In this document: piece after piece, positions 9,853 through 18,506 of the stretch
Numbering within the stretch: position 1 is the first letter of the stretch
Layout: each line of letters begins with the position of its first letter
Origin: Pseudomonas viridiflava
Lineage (GTDB): Bacteria > Pseudomonadota > Gammaproteobacteria > Pseudomonadales > Pseudomonadaceae
Assembly (NCBI RefSeq): GCF_001642795.1
Contig: NZ_LKEH01000023.1
Span: 193 to 64,192 of the forward strand
Direction of reading: 5' to 3'
DNA: 64,000 nucleotides
The notes under the pieces: generated by a model
What the model was told of the DNA's origin: nothing
Seen by the model: the letters and a program-made list of their open reading frames with translations, nothing else
The model's database searches: none
Program-made: the position numbers and the translations under genes

Positions 9853-10158
9853 ATGCGTTCATTGCACTCTCTTTTGCTCGTTTCTCTCGCCAGCCTTGTG
9901 TGGACGGGTTCTGCCCATGCCTTCGACTCAACCACGCAGGGCCTGGTCAAGACCGGGTATGCCACCAGCCAGGTCAGCAGCTCACCGTTCGATAACAAGC
10001 AGGTCATGGCAGCTCAGGATGATGCTGCTGCGTTTATCGCCAGCGACGGTCGGATACGCGGGGCACGACTCGAATCGGCCTTGCGCAGCCTGCGCCAGGC
10101 TGATGAAAAACTTCGTGCCAGCGACCTTGAACTGGCGCAGGCAATCCTCGTCCAATAG
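9853..10158 (+). CDS. DUF2388 exported protein, copy 2
   Basis: A 101-residue paralogue of the previous protein. It has a signal peptide (MRSLHSLLLVSLASLVWTGSAHA) and the core DNKQVMAAQDDAAAFIASDGRIRGARLESALRSLR, ending in LELAQAILVQ. ATG 9853 is preferred; a GTG at 9844 in frame would add three residues. It lies 92 bp after copy 1 and 38 bp before copy 3, so probably all three are in one transcript. Role unknown; the mature protein should be periplasmic. Confidence 0.83.
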   Translation: MRSLHSLLLVSLASLVWTGSAHAFDSTTQGLVKTGYATSQVSSSPFDNKQVMAAQDDAAAFIASDGRIRGARLESALRSLRQADEKLRASDLELAQAILVQ

Positions 10159-10196
10159 CCACTTTGCCCTTCTGCGTAACTGGAGATGTTACTGAC

Positions 10197-10517
10197 ATGC
10201 GTACGCCGCTGATTGCTGTTTCCCTTGGCCTGCTGCTGATGGCCGACCTGGCCCAGGCTCAGACCGTTGTTGCCACGAGTAACATCATTGTCCGTGCGTT
10301 CGGTCGTACCATCGACTTCACCTCGGACACCACCACCTCGATCCGCGATTCCAAAGTCGTGCGCGAAGCCCGGGACGATGCAGCCAGCTACGTCGCCAGC
10401 AACGGCGACATCCATGGCGCCCAGCTCGACGCGGCCTTCGATACGCTGCGTGCCCGCGTGCCGGAAGCGCGCGATGCCAGCGACCAGACACTGGCTGAAG
10501 CCATCCTCGCACTGTGA
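10197..10517 (+). CDS. DUF2388 exported protein, copy 3
   Basis: A 106-residue paralogue. It has a signal peptide (MRTPLIAVSLGLLLMADLAQAQ) and the family core RDSKVVREARDDAASYVASNGDIHGAQLDAAFDTLR, ending LAEAILAL. ATG 10197 follows GGAGATGTTACTGAC. Its stop overlaps the GTG start of the DUF4105 gene by four bases (GTGA), so the two are translationally coupled. This coupling suggests that the small DUF2388 proteins and the DUF4105 protein work together. Confidence 0.85.
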   Translation: MRTPLIAVSLGLLLMADLAQAQTVVATSNIIVRAFGRTIDFTSDTTTSIRDSKVVREARDDAASYVASNGDIHGAQLDAAFDTLRARVPEARDASDQTLAEAILAL

Positions 10518-12475
10518 GGCGACTTGGCGTCTGGCTGCTTGCCGGCGCATTGTCGCTGGTCGGGACTTATGCTTCAGCCAGCCTGAAGCTTGAGCTGCAG
10601 ACCAACGGCCTTGATGCGGCCCAACAGCAAGCCAGCCAGGCGCTGATCGACGAGGCCATGCGCGCTCTGCCGCCAAGCTTTGTCGAGTCTCTGGACCGCA
10701 CCGTCAACGTGAGCTGGTCCAGTGACATGCCGCAGAATGCCTACGGCCAGGCGGCAGGCCCTTATCAGTTGTACCTCAACACCCACCTTCTGCCTGCGCT
10801 GACGGACGGCTCTGCCGCGACGACACAGACCGGTCGGCCGCACGGCACGGTACGCCGGGAAATGCTCGCCACCGTTCTGCATGAACTGACCCATATTTAT
10901 GATCGTGCACGCCTGTGGTCTGTGAGTGAGCGGGCGACGCTGGTGCGCTGTTCACGCCGCGGCAGCTCGCTGGGTAATGTCGGCCTGCCCGATGACTGCC
11001 GTGGCCAGACCGAGCGACGTTTTACCCTGAGCGATGACCCTCGCCTGCTGGACCTTGCCGGCTGGCAGCAGTACGTCGGACGCCGTGGCGAACGAGAAGA
11101 ACATAACGGTCAGGTTGCCCGCAGTCCCGACATCTACGAGACCACCAGCCCGCTCGAGTTCGTGGCAGTGAACATGGAGTACTTCCTGCTCGACCCGGCT
11201 TACGCCTGCCGTCGCCCTGCGCTGTACGCCTACTACAAGGAGCGTTTCGGCTGGGCACCTGCTGCAAAAGAGACCTGCCCCACCTTCTATCCGTACCTGA
11301 ACGCGGGCAGTGATTTTGGCCGCGAGCCTCTGGGCAAGCTGGACCCTGAACGGGTCTACGCCGTCGACTACCTGTTGGCCGAGGCGAATCAGAACTGGGT
11401 GAGCCGCTGGGGCCACAGCATGTTGCGTCTGGTGATCTGCAAACCGGGTCGCCCACGCGGGCCGGACTGTCGGCTCGACCTGGACCAGCATTTGGTCCTG
11501 TCCTACCGCGCCTTTGTAGGAGACGTACAGTTATCCAGCTGGGACGGCCTGATGGGCGCGTACCCTTCGCGACTGTTCGTGCTGCCACTGGCGCAGGTAA
11601 TCGACGAGTACACCAAGACAGAACTGCGCAGTCTGGCGTCGGTACCGATCACGCTGTCGCGCCCTGAAATCGAAGGGTTGGTCCAGCATGCCGCCGAAAT
11701 GCACTGGAGCTACGACGGCAACTATTACTTCCTGTCGAACAACTGCGCGGTGGAGAACCTCAAGCTGCTTCGCAGCGGTACGCACAACCCCAAGCTGGTC
11801 GGTCTGGACAGCATCCTGCCCAACGGCTTGCTCGAAGTGCTCAAAGGGCGTGGTCTGGCTGATACCAGCGTGCTGGACGATCCCAAGGAAGCGTTACGGC
11901 TTGGCTACCGCTTCGATTCCTATCGCGACCGCTATCAGGCCATGTTCGAGGTGCTGAAGAAGCAACTGCCGATCCGGCAGACCACCGTCGAAGACTGGAT
12001 GAGCCTGCCCGCCCACGAGCGCAGTCAGTGGTTCGACAAGGCTGACCTACGCACCAGCGCCGCCATTCTGCTGCTGGAACAGGCCAGCCTGCGTCGGCAG
12101 TTGCTGCTGGCCCAGGACGAAGTGAAGCAGAGCTATCTCGGGGCTCGGGAGCAGAAAGACGGCCGCGTCTCGAAAGCGACCGGCACCTTGCAGGAACTGC
12201 TGGCCAGCAGCGGCTTTCTCAGTCGCCCTGCAGAATTGCTCGGCAGCAGAGGTTACGGCTTGCCGCAGGCTACGGAATGGCAACAGCTGGAAAGCGAGAG
12301 CAGCCAGCGCCAGAAGCAACTCAAGCGCCTGACTGGCGACCTCGACAAGGAAGTACGCGCGTTGCTGGGTCCGGAACGTGCAAAGGAAATCGCCGCAAAC
12401 GAAGCCAACCTCAAGCAGATGGGTGATCACCTGCGCGCCTTGCACAAGGCATCGGGCGGATTGCAGCTGCCTTGA
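10514..12475 (+). CDS. DUF4105 envelope protein with an HExxH motif
   Basis: A 653-residue protein with an N-terminal signal sequence (VRRLGVWLLAGALSLVGTYASA). An N-terminal metallopeptidase-like region carries H123-ELT-H127 in VLHELTHIYDRA, and the DUF4105 part follows (YLLAEANQNWVSRWGHSMLRLVIC; SYRAFVGDVQLSSWDGLMGAYPSRLFV; YFLSNNCAVENLKLL). The C-terminal ~130 residues look coiled. DUF4105 proteins are thought to be outer-membrane or periplasmic; the NNCA stretch recalls NlpC/LPXTG-like cysteine sites but this is uncertain. Translation starts at GTG, overlapping the last DUF2388 gene. No function can be assigned beyond a possible zinc hydrolase. Confidence 0.8.
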   Translation: MRRLGVWLLAGALSLVGTYASASLKLELQTNGLDAAQQQASQALIDEAMRALPPSFVESLDRTVNVSWSSDMPQNAYGQAAGPYQLYLNTHLLPALTDGSAATTQTGRPHGTVRREMLATVLHELTHIYDRARLWSVSERATLVRCSRRGSSLGNVGLPDDCRGQTERRFTLSDDPRLLDLAGWQQYVGRRGEREEHNGQVARSPDIYETTSPLEFVAVNMEYFLLDPAYACRRPALYAYYKERFGWAPAAKETCPTFYPYLNAGSDFGREPLGKLDPERVYAVDYLLAEANQNWVSRWGHSMLRLVICKPGRPRGPDCRLDLDQHLVLSYRAFVGDVQLSSWDGLMGAYPSRLFVLPLAQVIDEYTKTELRSLASVPITLSRPEIEGLVQHAAEMHWSYDGNYYFLSNNCAVENLKLLRSGTHNPKLVGLDSILPNGLLEVLKGRGLADTSVLDDPKEALRLGYRFDSYRDRYQAMFEVLKKQLPIRQTTVEDWMSLPAHERSQWFDKADLRTSAAILLLEQASLRRQLLLAQDEVKQSYLGAREQKDGRVSKATGTLQELLASSGFLSRPAELLGSRGYGLPQATEWQQLESESSQRQKQLKRLTGDLDKEVRALLGPERAKEIAANEANLKQMGDHLRALHKASGGLQLP

Positions 12476-12853
12476 TCAACCGGTCTTCTTTTTAGGCTTG
12501 AGATATTTGGTGAGGCCCTGGAACCAGATCACCAGGGCCGGATTGCCCTTGATCTGAATGTCCTTGTCCTGAATACCCTGCATGAAGGCCAGCTGCTTGT
12601 TCTTGGCCTGCAGGGTGGCAAAGCCGAATGCGGCATCGCGAAACGAGATGGCAAACGCAGGCTCTGCAGCCAGCCCTTTCACACTATGGATACGCTGATC
12701 ACGAACCACGAAGTGGCGGGCGATCCTGCCATCTGTTGTCTGCAACTGGAACGTCAGGTCCTTGCCCGCCAACTGTTGCTGGAACGCAGGGTTGTTACGA
12801 CTGGCGCGGCCCATCAACAGGCCCAGCATCCAGAGAAGAAAGCGAAATTTCAT
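12476..12853 (-). CDS. SCP2 sterol-binding-like protein
   Basis: A 125-residue protein. After a hydrophobic N-terminus (MKFRFLLWMLGLLMGRA) it follows the SCP2 pattern: QLAGKDLTFQLQTTDGRIARHFVVRDQRIHS...PAFAISFRDAAFGFATL...FMQGIQDKDIQIKGNPALVIWFQGL. SCP2 folds bind lipids or hydrophobic ligands. It ends convergently against the DUF4105 gene with no spacing. A lipid-binding role is a family guess. Confidence 0.72.
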   Translation of the reverse strand: MKFRFLLWMLGLLMGRASRNNPAFQQQLAGKDLTFQLQTTDGRIARHFVVRDQRIHSVKGLAAEPAFAISFRDAAFGFATLQAKNKQLAFMQGIQDKDIQIKGNPALVIWFQGLTKYLKPKKKTG

Positions 12854-12980
12854 GTAACAGCCTCAGCAAGAGTTCGAACCGGCGGTCAGAATCGGCGGCG
12901 CAGTGTAGCGGTTTGGCCGCCTGTTTCCTGTAGGAAAATTCTTATTTTCGGCGAGAATCGCTACAATTGTTTCAGCTCGT

Positions 12981-13011
12981 GAGTGCTGCCCTGGCAGGCA
13001 AGGCAGCACTC
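12981..13011 (-). terminator. Hairpin after the lipoprotein gene
   Basis: GAGTGCTGCC pairs with GGCAGCACTC across an 11-base loop, 11 bases beyond the stop of the minus-strand lipoprotein gene. T-rich sequence is not strong. Confidence 0.6.
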
Positions 13012-13021
13012 CGGCGATCAA

Positions 13022-13462
13022 TCAGCGGATGCTGTTGATGCTGCCCTTGTTACCCGTAACCTTTACGTCCACCTTCTTGAAGATGAAGTAGTCCTTCACG
13101 TTGACTTCATAACGCGGCGCAACGATCAGGTCGGCACCGGAAGATTTGACAGCCTTGTAGGCTGCGGCAGCCTTGGCAGTCGATACAGGGTCTGGAAGTG
13201 CCAGGCCCATTCCGCCGCCGCTCGCGCCGCCGTAGGCAACGCCGTCCGCGAACTGGGTATCACCGCCGATGCTCAGGAAGTTGAACAGCACGTTGGTCGA
13301 GGATTCACCACTGATGATGCCACCCACTTTCACGTCAGCCTTCAGATCGGTTTTGACGGTGCCTTCCAGTGGTGCAGTCGGCTGGCTCACGTTGTGACTC
13401 ACGCAGCCCGAGGTGGCGGCGATCAGGGTTGCAACAGCAGCGAACTTCCATAGCTTATTCAT
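13022..13462 (-). CDS. Putative lipoprotein of unknown function
   Basis: A 146-residue protein with a lipoprotein signal (MNKLWKFAAVATLIAATSGC, lipid-bearing C20). The mature part has glycine-rich stretches (VAYGGASGGGMGLALP) and ends DLIVAPRYEVNVKDYFIFKKVDVKVTGNKGSINSI, where the phrase ADLIVAPRYE resembles trafficking-type small lipoproteins with a C-terminal beta domain. No catalytic motif is visible. It is transcribed alone, between two hairpins. Confidence 0.75.
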   Translation of the reverse strand: MNKLWKFAAVATLIAATSGCVSHNVSQPTAPLEGTVKTDLKADVKVGGIISGESSTNVLFNFLSIGGDTQFADGVAYGGASGGGMGLALPDPVSTAKAAAAYKAVKSSGADLIVAPRYEVNVKDYFIFKKVDVKVTGNKGSINSIR

Positions 13463-13656
13463 TTTTGACTTCCCAAGATTTAGTGTTCAGCGCCGCGAGC
13501 CAGAAAAGCTGCGGGAGCGGGACTTTAAGGGAATGAGCAACGATAAAAAGTCAGGAAAGACTGAGCTGTTGGAAGGCAGACGAGTGCAATCAAGTAGGAA
13601 ACTTCTTACGAAGGGTCAACGCGACGACATTGACGCCACGGTTGTTCTGCGCGCAT

Positions 13657-13693
13657 GAAAAACGGGCACCCAGTCTGACTGGTGTACCCGTCG
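13657..13693 (-). terminator. Rho-independent terminator after the HU-type gene
   Basis: Read on the minus strand, a GACGGGTACACCAGT / ACTGGGTGCCCGTT hairpin is followed by TTTTT (13657-13661). It lies 38 bases beyond the stop of the HU gene. Confidence 0.75.
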
Positions 13694-13730
13694 CTCACTG
13701 CTCACCTCCCGCCGAGGCAAGCCGTTGTTA

Positions 13731-14030
13731 TCAGGATTTCTTCTTTTTGGCTGGCTCGGGATTGACGCTGTCTTTCAAGGCTTTGCCCGGTTTGAAGGCA
13801 ACCGTGTTGCTTGCCTTGATTTTCACCGGTTCGCCGGTTTGCGGATTCTTGCCGGTACGGGCTCCACGATGGCGTTGCAGGAATGTACCGAAGCCAACCA
13901 GGGTGACACTGTCCTTGCGAGACAGAGCGCCGGTGATTTCTTCAAGAATGGCATTGAGAACACGGTTGGATTGATCTTTGGTCAGATCCGCCTTTTCAGC
14001 AATGGCGGCTGCAAGTTGTGGTTTACGCAT
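13731..14030 (-). CDS. HU-family DNA-binding protein (HupN-type)
   Basis: A 99-residue HU/IHF-fold protein that bends DNA in the nucleoid. Family marks: MRKPQLAAAIAEKADLTKDQSNRVLNAILEEI at the dimerising helices, GFGTFLQRHRGARTGKNPQTGEPVKIKAS at the DNA-binding arms, and a lysine-rich tail (PAKKKKS) longer than in typical 90-residue HU. Pseudomonads have several HU copies; the copy beside the rubredoxin genes corresponds, as I recall, to HupN of P. putida. It has its own terminator. Confidence 0.88.
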   Translation of the reverse strand: MRKPQLAAAIAEKADLTKDQSNRVLNAILEEITGALSRKDSVTLVGFGTFLQRHRGARTGKNPQTGEPVKIKASNTVAFKPGKALKDSVNPEPAKKKKS

Positions 14031-14218
14031 ATGAAGCCTCTTTTACGGTTTTTGTTTTTATGTTCCGTACTGCTTATGGCAAACAGTAACAAGGCGCCGC
14101 GACGGCTCTACGTAGCGGCAGACGAGAGCGAGGATGGCATGCCGACGTTACCTGCGCCAGTGGATGGACGAGGTTTATCGGTACAAATAAGTGTCTTATC
14201 CGACAAAATGACGCGAAA

Positions 14219-15367
14219 TTATGCCAATAACGCAGGTAACGCCTTGTTCAGGGCGAGTTTTTCCATAACGGCGGCTCCGGTCAACGCGTAACCCAGCAAT
14301 TGTCCCTCGGCGTCGTGACACAGTGCCTTGATGTCGGCGCCCTGCCCTTCGACGCTCCAGACACCCTGTGTTCCACGCGGAGGCGGCGAAACCACCAGCG
14401 GGCAGGCAGGCGTCTTGACAGTGATCGGCATCGGCCCGTATTTCACCGACGTGGGTGTTCCGGCCAGGGTCTGGGCCAAGGCTCTTGCGCAGCTCATCAG
14501 GGGCATCACGTACAGCAGGTTCAAGCCGTCGACTTCCGCGCAGTCGCCCAGCGCATGAATGTTGGCGTGCGACGTCTGCAGATAACGATCAACCAGAATG
14601 CCGCGTCCGGTCTGCAAACCTGCGGCTGCCGCCAGATCGATTCTGGGCCGCAGGCCGATAGCCGACACCACCAGATCGCAGGTAATCACCTGACCGTCGG
14701 ACAAATGGGCCTCCAGCCCCTCACCACTGCGTTGCAGGCGCGTGAGCACCGGCCCCAGGTGGAAACGCGCGCCCAGCCCTTCGAGCCCGGTCTGCACAGC
14801 CGCCGCGGCGGCGGCGGGCAGCAGCGTTGGCATGACGTGTTCACAGGGCGCGACCAGATCCACTTCGTAGCCGCCCAGCATCAGGTCGTTGGCAAATTCG
14901 CAGCCGATCAGGCCTGCACCCAGAATCAGTACACGGCGCTTGCCTACAGCGGCAGTCCGAAAGCGCGCGTAGTCCTGCAGATCGTTGATCGGGAACACCG
15001 CATCCGCTGCGTCGCCCTCGATCGGCACGCGGATGGTTTCAGCGCCCCAGGCCAGCACCAGATCGCGGTAATACACAGCCTCTTCACCGATCCACAGGCG
15101 CTTGTGGCCGGGATCGATACCGCTGATGCGCGTGTGCGTGCGCACTTCAGCCTTCAACTGGTCGGCCATGGCGCCAGGCTCAGCCATGCTCAACCCGTCG
15201 GCCTCCTTGTTCTTGCCGAACCCGGTGGACAGCATGGGCTTGGAGTACGACCGGCCGTCATCGGCGGTGATCAGCAACAGCGGTGTTTCGCTGTCCAGCT
15301 TGCGAAATTCCCGAGCGAGGTTGTAGCCCGCAAGGCCGGTACCGATGATGACGACAGGTGCGCTCAT
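14219..15367 (-). CDS. Rubredoxin reductase (NAD(P)H:rubredoxin oxidoreductase)
   Basis: A 382-residue FAD/NAD enzyme that reduces rubredoxin. The FAD motif [17 protein letters not shown] is at residues ~8-24, the NAD motif [22 protein letters not shown] is near residue 145, and the family phrase [30 protein letters not shown] binds the flavin near residue 270. ATG 15367 ([11 protein letters not shown]) fits the family better than an ATG nine codons upstream. It lies 23 bp after the rubredoxin gene on the same strand. The pair serves electron transfer to oxygenases or oxygen-protection. Confidence 0.9.
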   Translation of the reverse strand: MSAPVVIIGTGLAGYNLAREFRKLDSETPLLLITADDGRSYSKPMLSTGFGKNKEADGLSMAEPGAMADQLKAEVRTHTRISGIDPGHKRLWIGEEAVYYRDLVLAWGAETIRVPIEGDAADAVFPINDLQDYARFRTAAVGKRRVLILGAGLIGCEFANDLMLGGYEVDLVAPCEHVMPTLLPAAAAAAVQTGLEGLGARFHLGPVLTRLQRSGEGLEAHLSDGQVITCDLVVSAIGLRPRIDLAAAAGLQTGRGILVDRYLQTSHANIHALGDCAEVDGLNLLYVMPLMSCARALAQTLAGTPTSVKYGPMPITVKTPACPLVVSPPPRGTQGVWSVEGQGADIKALCHDAEGQLLGYALTGAAVMEKLALNKALPALLA

Positions 15368-15390
15368 TGCTGTTTCCCGAGTGAGGTGGA

Positions 15391-15558
15391 TCAACCGATT
15401 TCGATCATTTCAAAGTCCATCTTGCCGACGCCACAGTCGGGGCACAGCCAGTCTTCCGGTACGTCCTGCCAGAGCGTGCCCGGCGCGATGCCGTCATCCG
15501 GCCAGCCATCGGCTTCGTTGTAAATCAGACCACAGACAATGCATTGCCACTTCTTCAT
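15391..15558 (-). CDS. Rubredoxin
   Basis: A 55-residue iron protein, translating as [18 protein letters not shown]..., with the two iron-binding pairs C6-x-x-C9-G and C39-P-x-C42-G. The aromatic/acidic core (W37, DDGIAPGT) is typical of type 2-like rubredoxins. It is directly followed by the rubredoxin reductase, its redox partner. The start ATG at 15558 is preceded by GAGAACCGAACC, an acceptable ribosome site. It diverges from ubiC, sharing a 177 bp promoter region. Confidence 0.95.
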   Translation of the reverse strand: MKKWQCIVCGLIYNEADGWPDDGIAPGTLWQDVPEDWLCPDCGVGKMDFEMIEIG

Positions 15559-15735
15559 GGTTCGGTTCTCTATTCATCAGGCTGAGTATTGGCGCAGCGG
15601 TCGTTCGCCGCTTGAAGGGGCGTTGTACTGATCGGCAGTCCGGGATGCAAGCCCGTTTATATAACTGGCTGTCTTCCCCCCGGCTGTCGGGGTCATCAAT
15701 CGTGATAAGCTCGCCGCCCCGATAACTGCCGACGC

Positions 15736-16305
15736 ATGCTTACCGTGACCCAGCAAAACCCCGCCTTTACGACGCCAGTCTGGCTTGAGCGCGACCGGTT
15801 GGTCGATGCGCCCGCGCCGGTGATTCTGGACTGGCTGTTCAATCAGGATTCCCTGACCCGTCGCTTGGACCGTCTGTCCGACGGAGGATTCAGCGTCATT
15901 CCGCTGTTCGAAGGCTGGCAGTCATTACGCGATGACGAATGCGCCGCACTGGCGCTGCCCGAGGCGAGCGAGGGTTGGGTTCGCGAAGTGTATCTGCTCG
16001 GCAATGGCGACCGCTGGGTCTTCGCTCGAAGCGTGGCAGCCCGCAGCGCCCTGCAGAATGGCGGGTTGCAGATGGACACGCTGGGATCGCGTTCACTGGG
16101 CGAGTTGCTGTTCAGTGACCCTGCATTCGACCGTGGCCCGCTCGAAGTCTGCCGTTACCCTGCCACCTGCCTGCCGCCTGCCGATTCTGCCAAAGGCCTG
16201 TGGGCACGCCGCTCCTGCTTCAGTCGCGGCCCGTTGCGCGTGCTGGTCGCCGAAGTCTTCCTGCCGCATTTCCTGAGCCTGGTTCAGAACAAGGAACCCG
16301 TCTGA
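15736..16305 (+). CDS. ubiC: Chorismate--pyruvate lyase
   Basis: A 189-residue enzyme that cleaves chorismate to 4-hydroxybenzoate and pyruvate, the first committed step of ubiquinone synthesis. Motifs include the N-terminal WL-LDSLT-like stretch ([17 protein letters not shown]), [18 protein letters not shown] and the C-terminal [26 protein letters not shown]. The stop codon overlaps the ubiA start by one base (TGATG), so the two are coupled. Confidence 0.92.
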   Translation: MLTVTQQNPAFTTPVWLERDRLVDAPAPVILDWLFNQDSLTRRLDRLSDGGFSVIPLFEGWQSLRDDECAALALPEASEGWVREVYLLGNGDRWVFARSVAARSALQNGGLQMDTLGSRSLGELLFSDPAFDRGPLEVCRYPATCLPPADSAKGLWARRSCFSRGPLRVLVAEVFLPHFLSLVQNKEPV

Positions 16306-17195
16306 TGTACCTGTCGTTGCTCAAATCACTGAATCGCCTGAATCCACGCGTCTGGGACTTCGTCCAGCTGACGCGAATCGACAAGCCAATCGGCGTCTAT
16401 CTGCTGCTGTGGCCGACATTGTGGGCGCTCTGGATAGCCGGCAAGGGCTCGCCGTCGCTGGCAAACGTGCTGATCTTCACGGTCGGTGTATTCCTGATGC
16501 GCGCGGCAGGCTGCGTGATCAACGATTACGCCGACCGCAAGGTGGACGGCCATGTGAAGCGTACCGAGCAGCGGCCCCTGGTCAGCGGCAAGGTCAGCGG
16601 CCGGGAAGCACTGATTCTGTTCGCGGTGCTGGTGGGCCTGAGCTTTGTGCTGGTGCTGTTCACCAATGCCGCGACCATTTGGCTGTCATTCGGCGGCCTG
16701 GCGCTGGCGGCCTGCTACCCCTTCATGAAGCGCTACACCTATTACCCGCAGGTGGTGCTGGGTGCGGCCTTCTCGTGGGGCATGCCGATGGCGTTCACGG
16801 CCGAGACCGGCGACTTGCCTGCAGCTGCCTGGCTGCTGTACATCGCCAACCTGCTGTGGACGGTCGGCTACGACACCTACTACGCCATGGTGGACCGCGA
16901 CGACGACCTGAAGATCGGTGTGAAATCCACCGCCGTGCTGTTCGGCGATGCGGACCGCGTGATCATTTTGACGTTGCAGGGTCTGGCACTGGGATGCCTG
17001 ATGCTCGCCGGTTCGCGGTTCGAGCTGGGGATGTGTTTCTACGCAGGTCTGGCAGTCGCCGCAGGCTGCTTTGCCTGGGAGTTCTGGAGCACGCGCCTGC
17101 GCGAGCGGGACGCGTGCTTCAAGGCTTTTCTCCATAACCATTGGGCAGGGCTGGCGATCTTCCTGGGGATTGTCGCCGACTACGCGGTGCGCTGA
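16305..17195 (+). CDS. ubiA: 4-hydroxybenzoate octaprenyltransferase
   Basis: A 296-residue inner-membrane prenyltransferase that attaches the polyprenyl tail to 4-hydroxybenzoate. Both Mg-prenyl-diphosphate motifs are present: [19 protein letters not shown] near residue 68 and [23 protein letters not shown] near residue 190. About eight hydrophobic helices can be read. Start ATG 16305 overlaps the ubiC stop (TGATG). Confidence 0.94.
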   Translation: MYLSLLKSLNRLNPRVWDFVQLTRIDKPIGVYLLLWPTLWALWIAGKGSPSLANVLIFTVGVFLMRAAGCVINDYADRKVDGHVKRTEQRPLVSGKVSGREALILFAVLVGLSFVLVLFTNAATIWLSFGGLALAACYPFMKRYTYYPQVVLGAAFSWGMPMAFTAETGDLPAAAWLLYIANLLWTVGYDTYYAMVDRDDDLKIGVKSTAVLFGDADRVIILTLQGLALGCLMLAGSRFELGMCFYAGLAVAAGCFAWEFWSTRLRERDACFKAFLHNHWAGLAIFLGIVADYAVR

Positions 17196-17215
17196 TCACC
17201 CAATGGCTTCATGCC

Positions 17216-17593
17216 TCAGGGTTTGGCCACGTGCCAGACACCGCCCTTGCCGTCACCGGTGACCTCTCCCGCCTTGGTGTCGCTGTTGAAGGTGTAGAGC
17301 GGCTTGCCGTCGTAAGCCCACTGCCGGGTCTTGTCGTCACGGGTGATCACTGTCCACTTACCCTCGGCCGAACTGTCGGCTTCGGCGGCAAGCGGCGGCC
17401 AGTTGATCGCACACTGATCGTTACAGGCGGATTTGCCCGTGCTGTCCTTATCGAAGGTGTAGAGCGCCATGCCTTCATGATCGACCAGTTTGCCGTCCTT
17501 CTCCATGGCAGGCTCGGCTGCGAAGGCCAGTGCGGACGATACAAGGGCGGCGGCAGCCAGCAGACACTTGAGTGAAGTAGAGACATTAGCCAT
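17216..17593 (-). CDS. Exported YxFxxD-repeat protein (COG4315 type)
   Basis: A 125-residue exported protein. The signal peptide is MANVSTSLKCLLAAAALVSSALAFAA. The mature part has two repeats of the secreted Y-x-F/W-x-x-D type: ALYTFDKDSTGKSACNDQCAINWPPL and PLYTFNSDTKAGEVTGDGKGGVWHVAKP. Two cysteines (SACNDQC) sit after the first repeat. ATG 17593 is preferred because AGAGG lies nine bases before it; the ATG at 17602 would touch that site. Function unknown. It is divergent from phoB. Confidence 0.8.
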   Translation of the reverse strand: MANVSTSLKCLLAAAALVSSALAFAAEPAMEKDGKLVDHEGMALYTFDKDSTGKSACNDQCAINWPPLAAEADSSAEGKWTVITRDDKTRQWAYDGKPLYTFNSDTKAGEVTGDGKGGVWHVAKP

Positions 17594-17685
17594 CGGGTAC
17601 ATCCTCTTTTTTATCGTAGAAATGAGTTCGAGACAGCCCACCCAGCTTAGTCGGCCGATGGCATGCGTGATAGCCTCATCCCAAC

Positions 17686-17703
17686 CTGTCACACGACTGC
17701 AAT
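17686..17703 (+). promoter_or_regulatory. Pho box upstream of phoB
   Basis: CTGTCAC-ACGA-CTGCAAT matches the PhoB-binding rule (two CTGTCAT-like heptamers four bases apart) with few mismatches. A possible -10 (TATCTA, about 17713) follows at the right distance. It fits known autoregulation of phoBR. Confidence 0.7.
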
Positions 17704-17755
17704 AATTCCGTTATCTAATGCGCCCCAAGACAGTTAAATGACACGAGGTTCAAGC

Positions 17756-18445
17756 ATGGTTGGCAGGAGCATTCTGATCGTTGACGACGAAGCGCCTATT
17801 CGCGAAATGATCGCCGTTGCGTTGGAAATGGCCGGCTATGACTGTATCGAAGCCGAAAACTCTCAGCAGGCCCACGCGATCATCGTTGATCGCAAGCCGG
17901 ACCTGATTCTGCTCGACTGGATGCTGCCCGGAACCTCAGGCATCGAACTGGCGCGTCGCCTCAAGCGCGATGAGCTGACCGGGGATATCCCGATCATCAT
18001 GCTCACGGCCAAGGGCGAGGAAGACAACAAGATTCAGGGCCTGGAAGTGGGCGCTGACGATTACATCACCAAGCCGTTTTCCCCCCGCGAACTGGTGGCG
18101 CGCCTCAAGGCCGTGCTGCGTCGTGCCGGGCCGACGGACGGTGAAGCGCCCATTGAAGTCGGTGGCCTGCTGCTCGACCCGATCAGCCATCGCGTTACCA
18201 TCGATGGCAAACCGGCAGAAATGGGCCCGACCGAATACCGCCTTCTGCAATTCTTCATGACCCATCAGGAACGCGCCTACACCCGTGGTCAGTTGCTGGA
18301 CCAGGTCTGGGGCGGCAACGTTTATGTCGAGGAGCGCACTGTGGATGTTCACATTCGCCGCCTGCGCAAAGCCCTGGGTGACGCTTATGAAAATCTGGTA
18401 CAAACCGTGCGCGGCACCGGCTATCGCTTTTCCACGAAAAGCTGA
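17756..18445 (+). CDS. phoB: Phosphate regulon response regulator PhoB
   Basis: A 229-residue OmpR/PhoB-type regulator. The receiver domain has D10-D11, the phosphorylated D54 ([10 protein letters not shown]), T in MLTAKGEE and K in [10 protein letters not shown]. The C-terminal winged helix ends in [14 protein letters not shown]...[14 protein letters not shown] 17756 gives the family N-terminus [18 protein letters not shown]. It is transcribed with phoR and is preceded by a Pho box. It controls the pst-phoU genes further along this window when phosphate is low. Confidence 0.96.
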   Translation: MVGRSILIVDDEAPIREMIAVALEMAGYDCIEAENSQQAHAIIVDRKPDLILLDWMLPGTSGIELARRLKRDELTGDIPIIMLTAKGEEDNKIQGLEVGADDYITKPFSPRELVARLKAVLRRAGPTDGEAPIEVGGLLLDPISHRVTIDGKPAEMGPTEYRLLQFFMTHQERAYTRGQLLDQVWGGNVYVEERTVDVHIRRLRKALGDAYENLVQTVRGTGYRFSTKS

Positions 18446-18506
18446 TAGTCGTTTTCGCAGACACAGGGCACCGGCCAGCGTGCACCAGACAAGGATTTAC
18501 CCTTAA

